Shown: one piece after another, positions 26,372 through 34,173 of the stretch
How positions within the stretch are numbered: the stretch's first letter is position 1
Layout of the letters: every line of letters starts with the position of its first letter
Assembly: GCF_041360795.1 (NCBI RefSeq)
Contig: NZ_JBFUPW010000003.1
Span: 1-64,000 of the forward strand
Length of the DNA: 64,000 nt
Reading direction: 5' to 3'
Source of the DNA: Arthrobacter_E sp041360795
Lineage (GTDB): Bacteria > Actinomycetota > Actinomycetes > Actinomycetales > Micrococcaceae
Notes under the pieces: generated by a model
Told to the model about the DNA's origin: nothing
Seen by the model: only the letters and a program-made list of their open reading frames with translations
Database searches by the model: none
Made by a program: the position numbers and the translations under genes

Positions 26372-27077
26372 CCCCATCACCCTTCCCCAGCCCGCCGAAG
26401 ACGCCCCCGAGTCCATCCGGCACCTGAACACCCTGCTCGACACCCTCGACAGTCACCTGGTGACCTGGGCGGAGCAGACCACCGCCTGGCTCGCGGCGAC
26501 GCCCCGGATCACGAGCACCGCCGTGGACAAGGTCATCCGCCCCGCTGTCGAAGCACTGCTCCACCAGCCGGGCTCCCCGTTCGCGGGGGCCGGTTTCGTC
26601 GCCAACCTCGGCCTCCTGGCGCCCGACCGCAGCTATATCGCCTGGTGGCAGGGCGACGACATGGAGCGCGTCGACGCCCTGGCGAACTTCAGTCCCCAGC
26701 CCGTCAGCCGGTACATGCGGGCCGAGTGGTTCCGCGTCCCCGTCTCGACCGGCCTGCCGCACGTCACCGGCCCGTACATCGACCTCCTCTGCACGGACGA
26801 ATACGTCTGCACCTTCACCCACCCGGTGTTCCGTGACGGTCTCGTGGCGGGCATCGTCGGGATGGACGTGACGGCGCAGAACCTCGAGGTGATGGCCCTC
26901 GCGTCCCTCCGAACGCTGGGTCCGGAGGCCGCCCTGGTGAGCGACGCCGGCCGCGCAATCGTGGCCGTGAGCCCCTCGGTGGACCCGGGCGACGCCGTGC
27001 ACGTGGCTCCGGGCGCGGCCTCCTACCGCCTGGGTCGCCACTTCACGGCCCACACCGCGGTCACGCCCGTCGGCTGA
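26358..27077 (+). CDS. Soluble Cache-domain protein
   Basis: The 239-residue protein resembles the dCache/PDC sensor fold. Marks include AGFVANLGLLAPDRSYIAWWQ, VSRYMRAEWFRVPVSTGLPHVTGPYIDLLCTDEYVCTFTHPV and DGLVAGIVGMDVTAQNLEVM. No signal peptide, membrane anchor or output domain is visible, so it would be cytoplasmic, unlike most Cache sensors. AAGGAGG precedes the ATG, which lies inside the regulator gene. It probably binds the same ligand as the neighbouring regulator and transporter. Confidence 0.75.
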   Translation: MTHTDPITLPQPAEDAPESIRHLNTLLDTLDSHLVTWAEQTTAWLAATPRITSTAVDKVIRPAVEALLHQPGSPFAGAGFVANLGLLAPDRSYIAWWQGDDMERVDALANFSPQPVSRYMRAEWFRVPVSTGLPHVTGPYIDLLCTDEYVCTFTHPVFRDGLVAGIVGMDVTAQNLEVMALASLRTLGPEAALVSDAGRAIVAVSPSVDPGDAVHVAPGAASYRLGRHFTAHTAVTPVG

Positions 27078-27133
27078 GCGTCGCGGGCGAGGCGCCGCCG
27101 GCGGGCAGTACGGGCGGACGGTACGGGCGGACA

Positions 27134-27157
27134 ACGCCGGGCCCGGGAGCCCGGCGT
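27134..27157 (+). terminator. Terminator after the Cache gene
   Basis: ACGCCGGGC (27134-27142) and GCCCGGCGT (27149-27157) form a 9-bp stem with a CCGGGA loop, 57 nt past the stop. No U-tract is present. Confidence 0.6.
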
Positions 27158-27208
27158 CCGGCGCCCGCCGTCCATCGCCTTCGTGACACGTCCGCACGCC
27201 TGTGACGC

Positions 27209-27276
27209 TTGACACCCACCCCTCTCGCGCCGTTCAATAATTACGCATATTGAAAATCAACTTTCGCAATGCGAAA
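27209..27276 (+). promoter_or_regulatory. uraD-uraH promoter and AAT-centred palindromic operator
   Basis: TTGACA (27209-27214) is a perfect -35, with AT-rich -10 candidates in 27233-27243. A perfect 6-3-6 palindrome TTTCGC-AAT-GCGAAA (27262-27276) lies just downstream. It shares its geometry and central AAT with the TTCCAC-AAT-GTGGAA site before hyi, suggesting related IclR-type regulators. Confidence 0.6.
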
Positions 27277-27368
27277 TTGTGAGGAGCTTCCGTCGGGACG
27301 GTCTCACGCGGCGTCACAACCGCGCCCATCCCCGACCGGGACGCCTCCACGCAGAGGACAGAGGACAC

Positions 27369-27866
27369 ATGACGCTCGACGAATTCAACGCCCTGTCGCG
27401 GGAGGACGCCATCGCCGTCGTCCGCCCGTGCCTGGACATCCAGCGCTGGATCGAGGCCGTGGTGGACGCGCGCCCCTACGCCTCGGCCGGGGAGCTGAGT
27501 GAGACGGCCGGGTCCGTCGCGGACCCGTTCACGGCGGAGGAACTCGAAGCCGCGCTCGCGCACCACCCGCGGATCGGGGAGCGGGCCAAGGGGGACAGCA
27601 AGGAGGCCTCGCTGTCCCGCAATGAACAGTCCGCCGTCGACCCCAGCGACCGCGAGGTCCAGGAGGCCCTGGCCACCGGCAACGCCGCTTACGACCAGAA
27701 GTTCGGCCGGGTCTTCCTGATCCGCGCCGCAGGCCGCAGCGCTCAGGAGATCCTGGCTGCGCTGAACGAACGCCTGGGCAACACCCCGGAAGTAGAAGAC
27801 ATCATCGTGGCCGAGCAACTGCGCCAGATCGCCGTGCTCCGCCTGGAAGGAGCCGTGCAGGCATGA
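27369..27866 (+). CDS. uraD: 2-oxo-4-hydroxy-4-carboxy-5-ureidoimidazoline (OHCU) decarboxylase
   Basis: The 165-residue protein catalyses the last step from urate to S-allantoin. Family marks are HHPRIGERAKG with the catalytic His, SLSRNEQSAVD, YDQKFGRVFLIRAAGRSAQEILAALNERLGN and IAVLRL. The ATG at 27369 is chosen to match family length. It overlaps uraH by 4 nt (ATGA). Its product is the substrate of AllB encoded at 17273. Confidence 0.94.
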   Translation: MTLDEFNALSREDAIAVVRPCLDIQRWIEAVVDARPYASAGELSETAGSVADPFTAEELEAALAHHPRIGERAKGDSKEASLSRNEQSAVDPSDREVQEALATGNAAYDQKFGRVFLIRAAGRSAQEILAALNERLGNTPEVEDIIVAEQLRQIAVLRLEGAVQA

Positions 27867-28204
27867 GCGTTTCCCAGATCACCACCCACATCCTGGACAC
27901 CGGTTCAGGCCGGCCCGCGGCCGACGTCCCCGTGATCCTCTTCGCGGGCGCCGACGGCGCCTGGACCGAGGTCGCCCGTGGCGCCACCGACGCCGACGGC
28001 CGGATCAAGAACCTCGGCCCCGAGTCCGTCCCCGGCGGCACCTACAAGCTCAACTTCGCCACCGGCGCCTACTACGAGGGCCAGGGCCAGTCCACGTTCT
28101 TCCCGGAGGTCGAACTGACGTTCGCCGTGGCGGACACGGGCGAGCACTACCACGTTCCGCTCCTCCTGAGCCCCTTCGCGTTCTCCACGTACCGGGGCTC
28201 CTGA
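27863..28204 (+). CDS. uraH: 5-Hydroxyisourate hydrolase (transthyretin-like)
   Basis: The 113-residue protein has the three transthyretin-related catalytic motifs: ITTHILDTGSGRPA at the N-terminus, the central EVARGATDADGRIK, and the C-terminal YRGS with FSTYRGS as the final residues. It hydrolyses 5-hydroxyisourate to OHCU, the substrate of UraD. It is translationally coupled to uraD. Urate oxidase itself is not in the window. Confidence 0.95.
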   Translation: MSVSQITTHILDTGSGRPAADVPVILFAGADGAWTEVARGATDADGRIKNLGPESVPGGTYKLNFATGAYYEGQGQSTFFPEVELTFAVADTGEHYHVPLLLSPFAFSTYRGS

Positions 28205-28224
28205 CTCTCTCACTTCCCTTCCCC

Positions 28225-28281
28225 CGAACCGCCAGTAGGCGCCCGTATCGCCACCGCATACGGGCGCCTACTGGCGGTTCG
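28225..28281. repeat. 24-bp perfect inverted repeat after uraH (single-copy family D)
   Basis: The arms start CGAACCGCCAGTAGGCG and are perfect over 24 bp (28225-28248 and 28258-28281) with a 9-nt loop. It begins 21 nt after the uraH stop. It can terminate transcription but is about twice the length of the ordinary hairpins in this window. Confidence 0.88.
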
Positions 28282-28371
28282 CGCATGAGTGGGGAGGACT
28301 GCGAAGGATCCTGCGGGCCTGCACGGGAAGCTCGCAGGGAACATCCAGTGATCCGGGATACCCTTGAAGGC

Positions 28372-28740
28372 ATGCAGCAGGACCCCGCCTCCTCAGGCGA
28401 CACGACGTTCGAACAGCGCCAGATCACCGTGCGTACCGCCCCGAAGTACGTGCCGTTCCTGGTGCTCGGCGGTCTGATCGGCCTGGCCGTCGCCGCGATC
28501 TCCGCTTTCGGGTTCCCCAACCCCCAGTCGGCTTCCAACCCGGCCCGGTCCTATGACCCCAGCACGGTCTTCGGGTTCCTTGCCGTCCTGTTCGCCGGCC
28601 TCGGCGTCGTCCTCGGGGCCATCGTGGCGCTGATCCTGGACCGCGTGGGCCGCAAGCGCAGCCGCATCGCCACCGTTCAGGCCCTCACCCCGGAAGAGGA
28701 CCGCGCGGCCGAGCAGGCCGAACGGGACGCCGACGCCTGA
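28372..28740 (+). CDS. Small two-helix membrane protein, hypothetical
   Basis: The 122-residue protein has membrane segments at about 26-46 (VPFLVLGGLIGLAVAAISAFGF) and 63-86 (VFGFLAVLFAGLGVVLGAIVALIL). A basic loop (DRVGRKRSR) and an acidic tail follow. Orthologues are usual near purF in related genomes but have no assigned function. A TACCCT -10 candidate lies just upstream of the ATG at 28372, so the gene may be leaderless. An upstream GTG (28348) is possible. Confidence 0.75.
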   Translation: MQQDPASSGDTTFEQRQITVRTAPKYVPFLVLGGLIGLAVAAISAFGFPNPQSASNPARSYDPSTVFGFLAVLFAGLGVVLGAIVALILDRVGRKRSRIATVQALTPEEDRAAEQAERDADA

Positions 28741-28829
28741 CGGCGTCCACCCACCTCCCCCGCGGCCTCCGCACCGCTGCTGAACAGGCTCTTCACCGCT
28801 TTCCGCGACCCTCGCGCCGGCGCCCGGCG

Positions 28830-28855
28830 CGCGACGGCGGAGGGCCGCCGTCGCG
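28830..28855 (+). terminator. Terminator upstream of purF
   Basis: CGCGACGGCGG and CCGCCGTCGCG form an 11-bp perfect stem with an AGGG loop. It lies 90 nt after the membrane-protein stop, insulating purF. Confidence 0.7.
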
Positions 28856-28889
28856 GTTCCCGTCACAGGGCGGCGCGTCCCTCCGGACA

Positions 28890-28898
28890 TGCGATAAT
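28890..28898 (+). promoter_or_regulatory. Extended -10 promoter of purF
   Basis: TGCGATAAT combines an extended TGn motif with GATAAT (28893-28898). The GTG start is 6 nt further on with no ribosome-binding site, so purF is probably transcribed as a leaderless mRNA. Confidence 0.6.
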
Positions 28899-28904
28899 TG
28901 AGCA

Positions 28905-30539
28905 GTGGCACGCGGCGACGGAAAACTCACACACGATCTTCTTCCCGGCGAAAAAGGCCCCCAGGACGCCTGTGGCGTCTTCGGCGTCTGGGCACCGGGC
29001 GAAGAAGTGGCAAAACTGACCTACTACGGCCTTTACGCTCTGCAACACCGCGGACAGGAATCCGCCGGCATTGCGACGAGCGATGGGCAACGCATCAACG
29101 TCTACAAGGACATGGGACTCGTGTCCCAGGTGTTCGACGAGACCACCCTGAACACCCTCACGGGTCACCTCGCGGTGGGGCACTGCCGGTACTCCACCAC
29201 GGGTGCGAGTCACTGGGCCAACGCCCAGCCGACCCTGGGAGCCACCGCCAACGGCACCGTGGCCCTGGCGCACAACGGCAACCTGACCAACACCGCCGAA
29301 CTCCGCCAGATGATCATGGACCGCACCGGCGGCCAGCTCAGCGGCGAGATGAAGCAGGGCAACACCTCGGACACCGCCCTGGTCACGGCCCTGCTGGAGG
29401 GCGACAACGGCAAGACCCTGGAGCAGACGGCGCTCGAGCTGCTGCCCAAGATCAAGGGCGGCTTCTGTTTCGTCTTCATGGATGAAGGCACCCTTTACGC
29501 CGCCCGCGACACCTACGGCATCCGCCCGCTGGTGCTCGGCCGCCTGGAGCGCGGCTGGGTGGTGGCCTCCGAGCAGTCCGCTCTCGCCACCGTCGGCGCG
29601 AGCTTCATCCGCGAGATCGAGCCGGGCGAGTTCCTGGCCATCGACGAGAACGGCGTCCGCACCCAGCGCTTCGCCGAGGCGACCCCGGCCGGTTGCGTCT
29701 TCGAATACGTCTACCTGGCCCGTCCGGACGCCTCGATCGCCGGCCGCTCCGTCTACGAATCCCGCGTGGAGATGGGCCGTCAGCTGGCCCGCGAGAACAC
29801 CCACGAGGCGGACATCGTCATTCCCGTGCCGGAATCCGGCACCCCCGCCGCCGTCGGCTACGCCGAAGAGTCCGGCATCCCGTTCGCGCACGGCTTCGTG
29901 AAGAACTCCTACGTGGGACGCACCTTCATCCAGCCCTCGCAGACGCTGCGCCAGCTGGGCATCCGCCTCAAGCTCAACGCCCTCGAGTCAGTGATCCGCG
30001 GCAAGCGCGTGGTGGTGGTGGACGACTCGATCGTGCGCGGCAACACCCAGCGCGCCATCGTGCGCATGCTGCGGGAGGCCGGGGCCAAGGAGGTCCACGT
30101 CAAGATCTCCTCGCCGCCCGTGCAGTGGCCGTGCTTCTACGGCATCGACTTCGCGTCCCGCGCGGAACTGATCGCCTCCGGCGCCTCCATCGAGGAGATC
30201 TCCAAGGCGATCGGCGCGGACTCCCTCGCGTACATCTCCGAGGACGGCATGATCGCCGCGACCCACCAGCCGCGCGAACGCCTCTGCACCGCGTGCTTCA
30301 CGGGCAAGTACCCGATCGCCCTTCCGGATCCGGAGCTGCTCGGCAAGAACCTGCTGGAGCGCGAGGACGAGGCCCCGGCCGACACCCAGGCGGTCCCCGC
30401 CCCCACGGCCGGGCCGTCCGAGGAGCCGCAGGTCGCTCCCACGGGTGAGGTCGTCGCGGGCGCCACCGGATGCGATCCGGGCCCCGACTCCGAGTTCGAG
30501 AACTTCCTGACCGACGCAGACAAGCGCCCCGCTTCCTAA
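28905..30539 (+). CDS. purF: Amidophosphoribosyltransferase
   Basis: The 544-residue enzyme makes 5-phosphoribosylamine from PRPP and glutamine, the first step of purine synthesis. The N-terminal nucleophile Cys23 lies in DACGVFGVW after a short propeptide. GLYALQHRGQESAGI, HNGNLTN and the PRPP-binding VVVVDDSIVRGNT follow. CTACFTGKYPI supplies a conserved Cys-containing motif. The Glu/Pro/Ala-rich C-terminal extension of about 60 residues is poorly conserved. purM follows 24 nt later. Confidence 0.97.
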   Translation: MARGDGKLTHDLLPGEKGPQDACGVFGVWAPGEEVAKLTYYGLYALQHRGQESAGIATSDGQRINVYKDMGLVSQVFDETTLNTLTGHLAVGHCRYSTTGASHWANAQPTLGATANGTVALAHNGNLTNTAELRQMIMDRTGGQLSGEMKQGNTSDTALVTALLEGDNGKTLEQTALELLPKIKGGFCFVFMDEGTLYAARDTYGIRPLVLGRLERGWVVASEQSALATVGASFIREIEPGEFLAIDENGVRTQRFAEATPAGCVFEYVYLARPDASIAGRSVYESRVEMGRQLARENTHEADIVIPVPESGTPAAVGYAEESGIPFAHGFVKNSYVGRTFIQPSQTLRQLGIRLKLNALESVIRGKRVVVVDDSIVRGNTQRAIVRMLREAGAKEVHVKISSPPVQWPCFYGIDFASRAELIASGASIEEISKAIGADSLAYISEDGMIAATHQPRERLCTACFTGKYPIALPDPELLGKNLLEREDEAPADTQAVPAPTAGPSEEPQVAPTGEVVAGATGCDPGPDSEFENFLTDADKRPAS

Positions 30540-30563
30540 GCCGCGCCCACCAGAAAGGCAGCC

Positions 30564-31697
30564 ATGAGCTCCTCCCCCGCCGAGAACGGCATCACCTACG
30601 CCTCCGCCGGCGTCGATGTGGAAGCCGGCGACCGCGCCGTCGAACTGATGAAGGACGCCGTCAAGGCGACCCACAACTCCTCCGTGCTGGGCGGCGTGGG
30701 CGGCTTCGCCGGCCTCTTCGACGTCTCCCGCCTCCTGACGTACCGCAAGCCGCTGCTCGCGACGTCCACGGACGGCGTCGGCACCAAAGTCGCGATCGCC
30801 CAGGCCATGGACATCCACGACACCATCGGCTTCGACCTGGTGGGCATGGTGGTGGACGACATCGTCGTGGTGGGCGCCGAGCCGCTCTACATGACCGACT
30901 ACATCGCCTGCGGCAAGGTGGTCCCGGAGCGCATCGCGGACATCGTCCGCGGCATCGCCGCGGCCTGCTCCGTGGCGGGCACCGCGCTGGTGGGCGGCGA
31001 GACGGCTGAGCACCCCGGTCTGCTGGGTGAGCACGAGTACGACGTCGCGGGCGCGGCCACCGGCGTGGTCGAAGCCGACGCGCTGCTCGGCCCGGAGCGG
31101 GTCAAGGCGGGCGACGTCGTGATCGGCATGGCCTCCTCCGGCCTGCACTCCAACGGCTACTCCCTGGTCCGCCGCGTCATCAACCACGCCGGCTGGGAAC
31201 TGGACCGTCAGGTGTCCGAGCTCGGCCGCACCCTCGGCGAGGAGCTCCTGGAGCCCACCCGCGTGTACGCCGCCGACTGCCTCGACCTGACCCGTGCCTT
31301 CCCGGTGAACTCCGGCAAGGGCATCAACGGATTCAGCCACGTCACGGGTGGTGGCCTGGCCGCCAACCTGGCCCGCGTGCTGCCGCAGGGCCTGCTGGCC
31401 ACGGTCGACCGCAACACCTGGGAACTGCCCGCGATCTTCAAGCTGGTCTCCGAGCTGGGCAACGTGCCGCTCGCCGATCTGGAGCGCACCCTGAACCTGG
31501 GTGTGGGCATGGTGGCGATCGCTTCCCCGGAAGCCGCGGATGCCGCCGTCGCGCGTCTGAACGAGCGTGGCCTGCCGTCCTGGGTCATGGGCACGGTCGC
31601 CGAGGACACCGGCGCCTTCACCGGCACGGTCGACTACGTCCAGGGCGCCAAGGGCGTCGACGGCGGCGCGGTCCGCCTGGTGGGCCAGTACGCCTGA
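30564..31697 (+). CDS. purM: Phosphoribosylformylglycinamidine cyclo-ligase (AIR synthetase)
   Basis: The 377-residue ATP-dependent enzyme forms the imidazole ring in purine synthesis. Marks are ITYASAGVDVEAGDRAV, STDGVGTKVAIAQAM, GFDLVGMVVDDIVVVGAEPLYMTDYIA, GGETAEHPG and GLHSNGYSLVR. It is co-transcribed with purF, and AGAAAGGCAGCC precedes the ATG. Its usual downstream neighbour in actinobacteria, the DUF3073 gene, is found about 19 kb further on here. Confidence 0.97.
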   Translation: MSSSPAENGITYASAGVDVEAGDRAVELMKDAVKATHNSSVLGGVGGFAGLFDVSRLLTYRKPLLATSTDGVGTKVAIAQAMDIHDTIGFDLVGMVVDDIVVVGAEPLYMTDYIACGKVVPERIADIVRGIAAACSVAGTALVGGETAEHPGLLGEHEYDVAGAATGVVEADALLGPERVKAGDVVIGMASSGLHSNGYSLVRRVINHAGWELDRQVSELGRTLGEELLEPTRVYAADCLDLTRAFPVNSGKGINGFSHVTGGGLAANLARVLPQGLLATVDRNTWELPAIFKLVSELGNVPLADLERTLNLGVGMVAIASPEAADAAVARLNERGLPSWVMGTVAEDTGAFTGTVDYVQGAKGVDGGAVRLVGQYA

Positions 31698-31719
31698 CCC
31701 TCCCCCCTCCCTCCCCCTC

Positions 31720-31789
31720 ATCGACTGCTCCATAGGATGTCGTTTTCCCCCGGAAATCGGGGATTTCGACATCGTGTGGAGCAGTCGAT
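31720..31789. repeat. Family-A long inverted repeat, copy 1
   Basis: The arms start ATCGACTGCTCC and run 31 nt (31720-31750 and 31759-31789) with 26 canonical pairs, one G-U and a 3-nt U-U bulge, around an 8-nt loop. CCCCTC before and GAGGGG after extend the base. It lies 22 nt after purM. Confidence 0.88.
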
Positions 31790-31893
31790 CTTTGAGGGGT
31801 GAGGTCCGCTCCCCGTTCGGTGTCGCACGGTGTGACACGGGCCGTGCCAGAATGTGTCCGCGCCACGCATCACATCGACCTCTGGGGGAATCC

Positions 31894-32511
31894 TTGACCG
31901 AGAACACCGCCGCCTCCGGCCAGCCGCAGCCCGAGGGTGATCCCCGGCAGAACGACCCCTGGGAGCAGCCCCAGTACGGCGTCCGCTCGTCCGCGGACGT
32001 TCCGCCCTGGCACCCGGAGGCCAATGCGCAGCAGCGTGCGGCCGCCGTCCCGCCGCAGCCGGCGCCCGGCGAGGACGTCGTGCGGGGAACCCTGTTCGCA
32101 CTGGTGGTTCTTCCGCTCGGAATCATCGTCTGGATGCTGCTGTGGGAGGTGCATGTGATCGCGTCGATCGTCACCTTCGGCGTGGCCGCCGGTGCCGCGC
32201 GCCTCTATGTCGTCGGCACCAGGGGCCGCCTGAGCCGCACCGGGGTCTGGGTGATCGTGGGCATCACCGTCGCCACCGCGATCCTCGCGTTCGTCGGCGG
32301 AGTCTGGCTCGACGCCGTCGACTTCCTGGGCGGTTCCCCTCTCGCCAGGATCTTCGACCCGGAGCCGTGGCGCCTCATGGCGGACAACCTCGCGTCGAAC
32401 CCCGACTTCGTCAAGGGCTATTCGGGCGATCTGCTCATGTCCCTGGCGTTCGGCGCGCTGGGCTGCTTCTTCACCCTCCGTCGTCTCTTCGCGGCCACCA
32501 GGAATCACTGA
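31894..32511 (+). CDS. Hypothetical membrane protein with disordered N-terminus
   Basis: The TTG at 31894 follows GGGGGAATCC. The 205-residue product has a Gln/Pro/Asn-rich soluble N-terminus (1-70) and four likely membrane segments, including LFALVVLPLGIIVWMLLWEV and VWVIVGITVATAILAFVGGVWL. It ends after SLAFGALGCFFTLRRLFAATRNH. No domain is recognised. The gene is enclosed by two copies of the family-A palindrome, one 104 nt upstream and one 11 nt downstream. Confidence 0.7.
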   Translation: MTENTAASGQPQPEGDPRQNDPWEQPQYGVRSSADVPPWHPEANAQQRAAAVPPQPAPGEDVVRGTLFALVVLPLGIIVWMLLWEVHVIASIVTFGVAAGAARLYVVGTRGRLSRTGVWVIVGITVATAILAFVGGVWLDAVDFLGGSPLARIFDPEPWRLMADNLASNPDFVKGYSGDLLMSLAFGALGCFFTLRRLFAATRNH

Positions 32512-32522
32512 GCCCTCCTACC

Positions 32523-32600
32523 AACGATCGACTGCTCCATTGGATGTCAAAATCCCCCATTTCCGGGGAAAAACGGCATCCTATGGAGCAGTCGATCGTT
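32523..32600. repeat. Family-A long inverted repeat, copy 2
   Basis: Arms of 35-36 nt (32523-32557 and 32565-32600; outer part AACGATCGACTGCTCCAT) pair almost perfectly over the outer 24 bases. It sits between convergent stops at 32511 and 32614. Its right arm, read in reverse, matches copy 1 through CATAGGATG and GTTTT. Confidence 0.9.
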
Positions 32601-32613
32601 AAGGAGGGGGGTG

Positions 32614-33939
32614 TTACTTCAGGCCGAGCTGTGCGGTGGGGACCTTGGCCGTCTCGCGGGCGGTCAGTGCGGACACCGCGGCGATCACGCAGATGACCGC
32701 GGCGAAGATCGACGTCTGGACCCAGCCGCCGGGGCCGGTGCCGCCGATCGCCGAGACGATCGTGGGGGCGAAGCCGGCCATGAGGAAGCCGAGCTGGGTT
32801 CCCACGGCCAGGCCGGAGAAACGGACCTGGGTGCTGAACATCTCGCCGTAGAAGGACGGCCAGACCGCGTTCGCCGCCGCATAGCCGCACGAGAAGTACA
32901 CGATGGCCGCCGCGAACATCAGCGGGACGGAGCCGGACTGCAGACTCAGGAAGAACAGCGGCGTCATGACCGCGCTGGACAGGGCGCCGTAGACGAACAG
33001 CGGCTTGCGGCCGAAGCGGTCAGCCAGCGTGCCGAAGAACGGCTGGGTGCCGAGCGCCACCACGTTCGCCACGACCACGAGCCACAGCGTCACGGTGCTG
33101 TCCACATGGGCGACCTGCTTGCCGTAGCTGATGGCGAGCGTTCCGAAGACGGTGCTGATCGCGGCGATGAAGGCGCAGCAGACGACGCGGACCACGTCAC
33201 GCCAGTGATACTTCATCAGCTCGACGAAGGGCAGCCGCGCCTTCTTGGCCTCGGCGAAGGTGGTGGGCTCGTGCAGGCTGCGGCGGATGAAGAACGCGAC
33301 CACGACGACGGCGGCGCTCAGCCAGAACGGGATGCGCCAGCCGATGCCGTACTTGAGGTCGTCCGGCAGGGCGACGATGGGGATGAAGGCCAGGGCGGCG
33401 AGGATCTGCCCGCCCTGCGTCCCGGTGAGGGTCCACGAGGTGAAGAACGCGCGACGGTCGTCGGGGGCATGTTCCAGCGTCATCGAGGAGGCGCCGGCCT
33501 GTTCACCGGCCGCGGAGAGCCCCTGGCAGAGGCGCGCGAGGACCAGGAGAGCAGGCGCCCACCAGCCCACCGTCTTGAAGTCCGGGAGGCAGCCGATGAC
33601 GAAGGTCGAGGCGCCCATCAGGACCAGGGTGAACATGAGCACCCTCTGTCGTCCGAGACGGTCGCCGAAGTGACCGAGGAAGACCGCGCCCACGGGCCGG
33701 GCGATGTAGGCGAAGCCGAAGGTCGCGAAGGACATGATGGTGGCGTTCGCGTCGGCGCTCGGGAAGAACACCTTGGGGAAGATCAGCGCCGCGGCGGAGC
33801 CGAAGATGAAGAAGTCGTAGTACTCCACCGCGCTGCCGAGGAAGCTGGCCAGTGCGGCCTTCCGGGGAGTGCCGGAGTGGCCCGCGGCCGCTCCGGAGGG
33901 GACGGCGCCCGGCGCTGCGGGCGGAAGGGTCTGATTCAT
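32614..33939 (-). CDS. MFS transporter, metabolite:H+ symporter (ShiA-like)
   Basis: The 441-residue 12-helix permease has MHS-family marks: ASFLGSAVEYYDFFIFGSAAALIFPKVFFP at helix 1, FGDRLGRQRVL in loop 2-3, RLCQGLSAAGEQAGA at helix 4 and FGTLADRFGRKPLFV in loop 8-9. This family includes the shikimate transporter ShiA and alpha-ketoglutarate/citrate permeases. Position divergent from an IclR regulator and next to qsuD/qsuB suggests uptake of shikimate, quinate or dehydroshikimate. The ATG at 33939 is preceded by GAAGGAATCC on its strand. Confidence 0.85.
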   Translation of the reverse strand: MNQTLPPAAPGAVPSGAAAGHSGTPRKAALASFLGSAVEYYDFFIFGSAAALIFPKVFFPSADANATIMSFATFGFAYIARPVGAVFLGHFGDRLGRQRVLMFTLVLMGASTFVIGCLPDFKTVGWWAPALLVLARLCQGLSAAGEQAGASSMTLEHAPDDRRAFFTSWTLTGTQGGQILAALAFIPIVALPDDLKYGIGWRIPFWLSAAVVVVAFFIRRSLHEPTTFAEAKKARLPFVELMKYHWRDVVRVVCCAFIAAISTVFGTLAISYGKQVAHVDSTVTLWLVVVANVVALGTQPFFGTLADRFGRKPLFVYGALSSAVMTPLFFLSLQSGSVPLMFAAAIVYFSCGYAAANAVWPSFYGEMFSTQVRFSGLAVGTQLGFLMAGFAPTIVSAIGGTGPGGWVQTSIFAAVICVIAAVSALTARETAKVPTAQLGLK

Positions 33940-34147
33940 GGGATTCCTTCGGTGTGACGGCGATGTCGCATCAGGGTGGAGTCGCTGGGGTGAATGCGGG
34001 CGGCCGGCCCGGATCACGGTTTCGGCTGGCGAGAGAATTCCCGCTCGGCAACAGCTTCCGGATCATGAGAGCTGTTGGTGCGATATAGAAGATTCTGGCT
34101 GTGAGCGCCGTCACTGTCAAGAATTTTTCTCACGATCTAGATATAGC

Positions 34148-34162
34148 TCTCACAATGTGGCA
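34148..34162. promoter_or_regulatory. Candidate IclR operator between MHS transporter and regulator
   Basis: TCTCAC-AAT-GTGGCA is an imperfect 6-3-6 palindrome with the same AAT centre as the site before hyi. It lies 12 nt upstream of the regulator's ATG and just after a TATAGC -10 candidate (34142-34147). Confidence 0.4.
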
Positions 34163-34173
34163 ATCTTCTCTTC

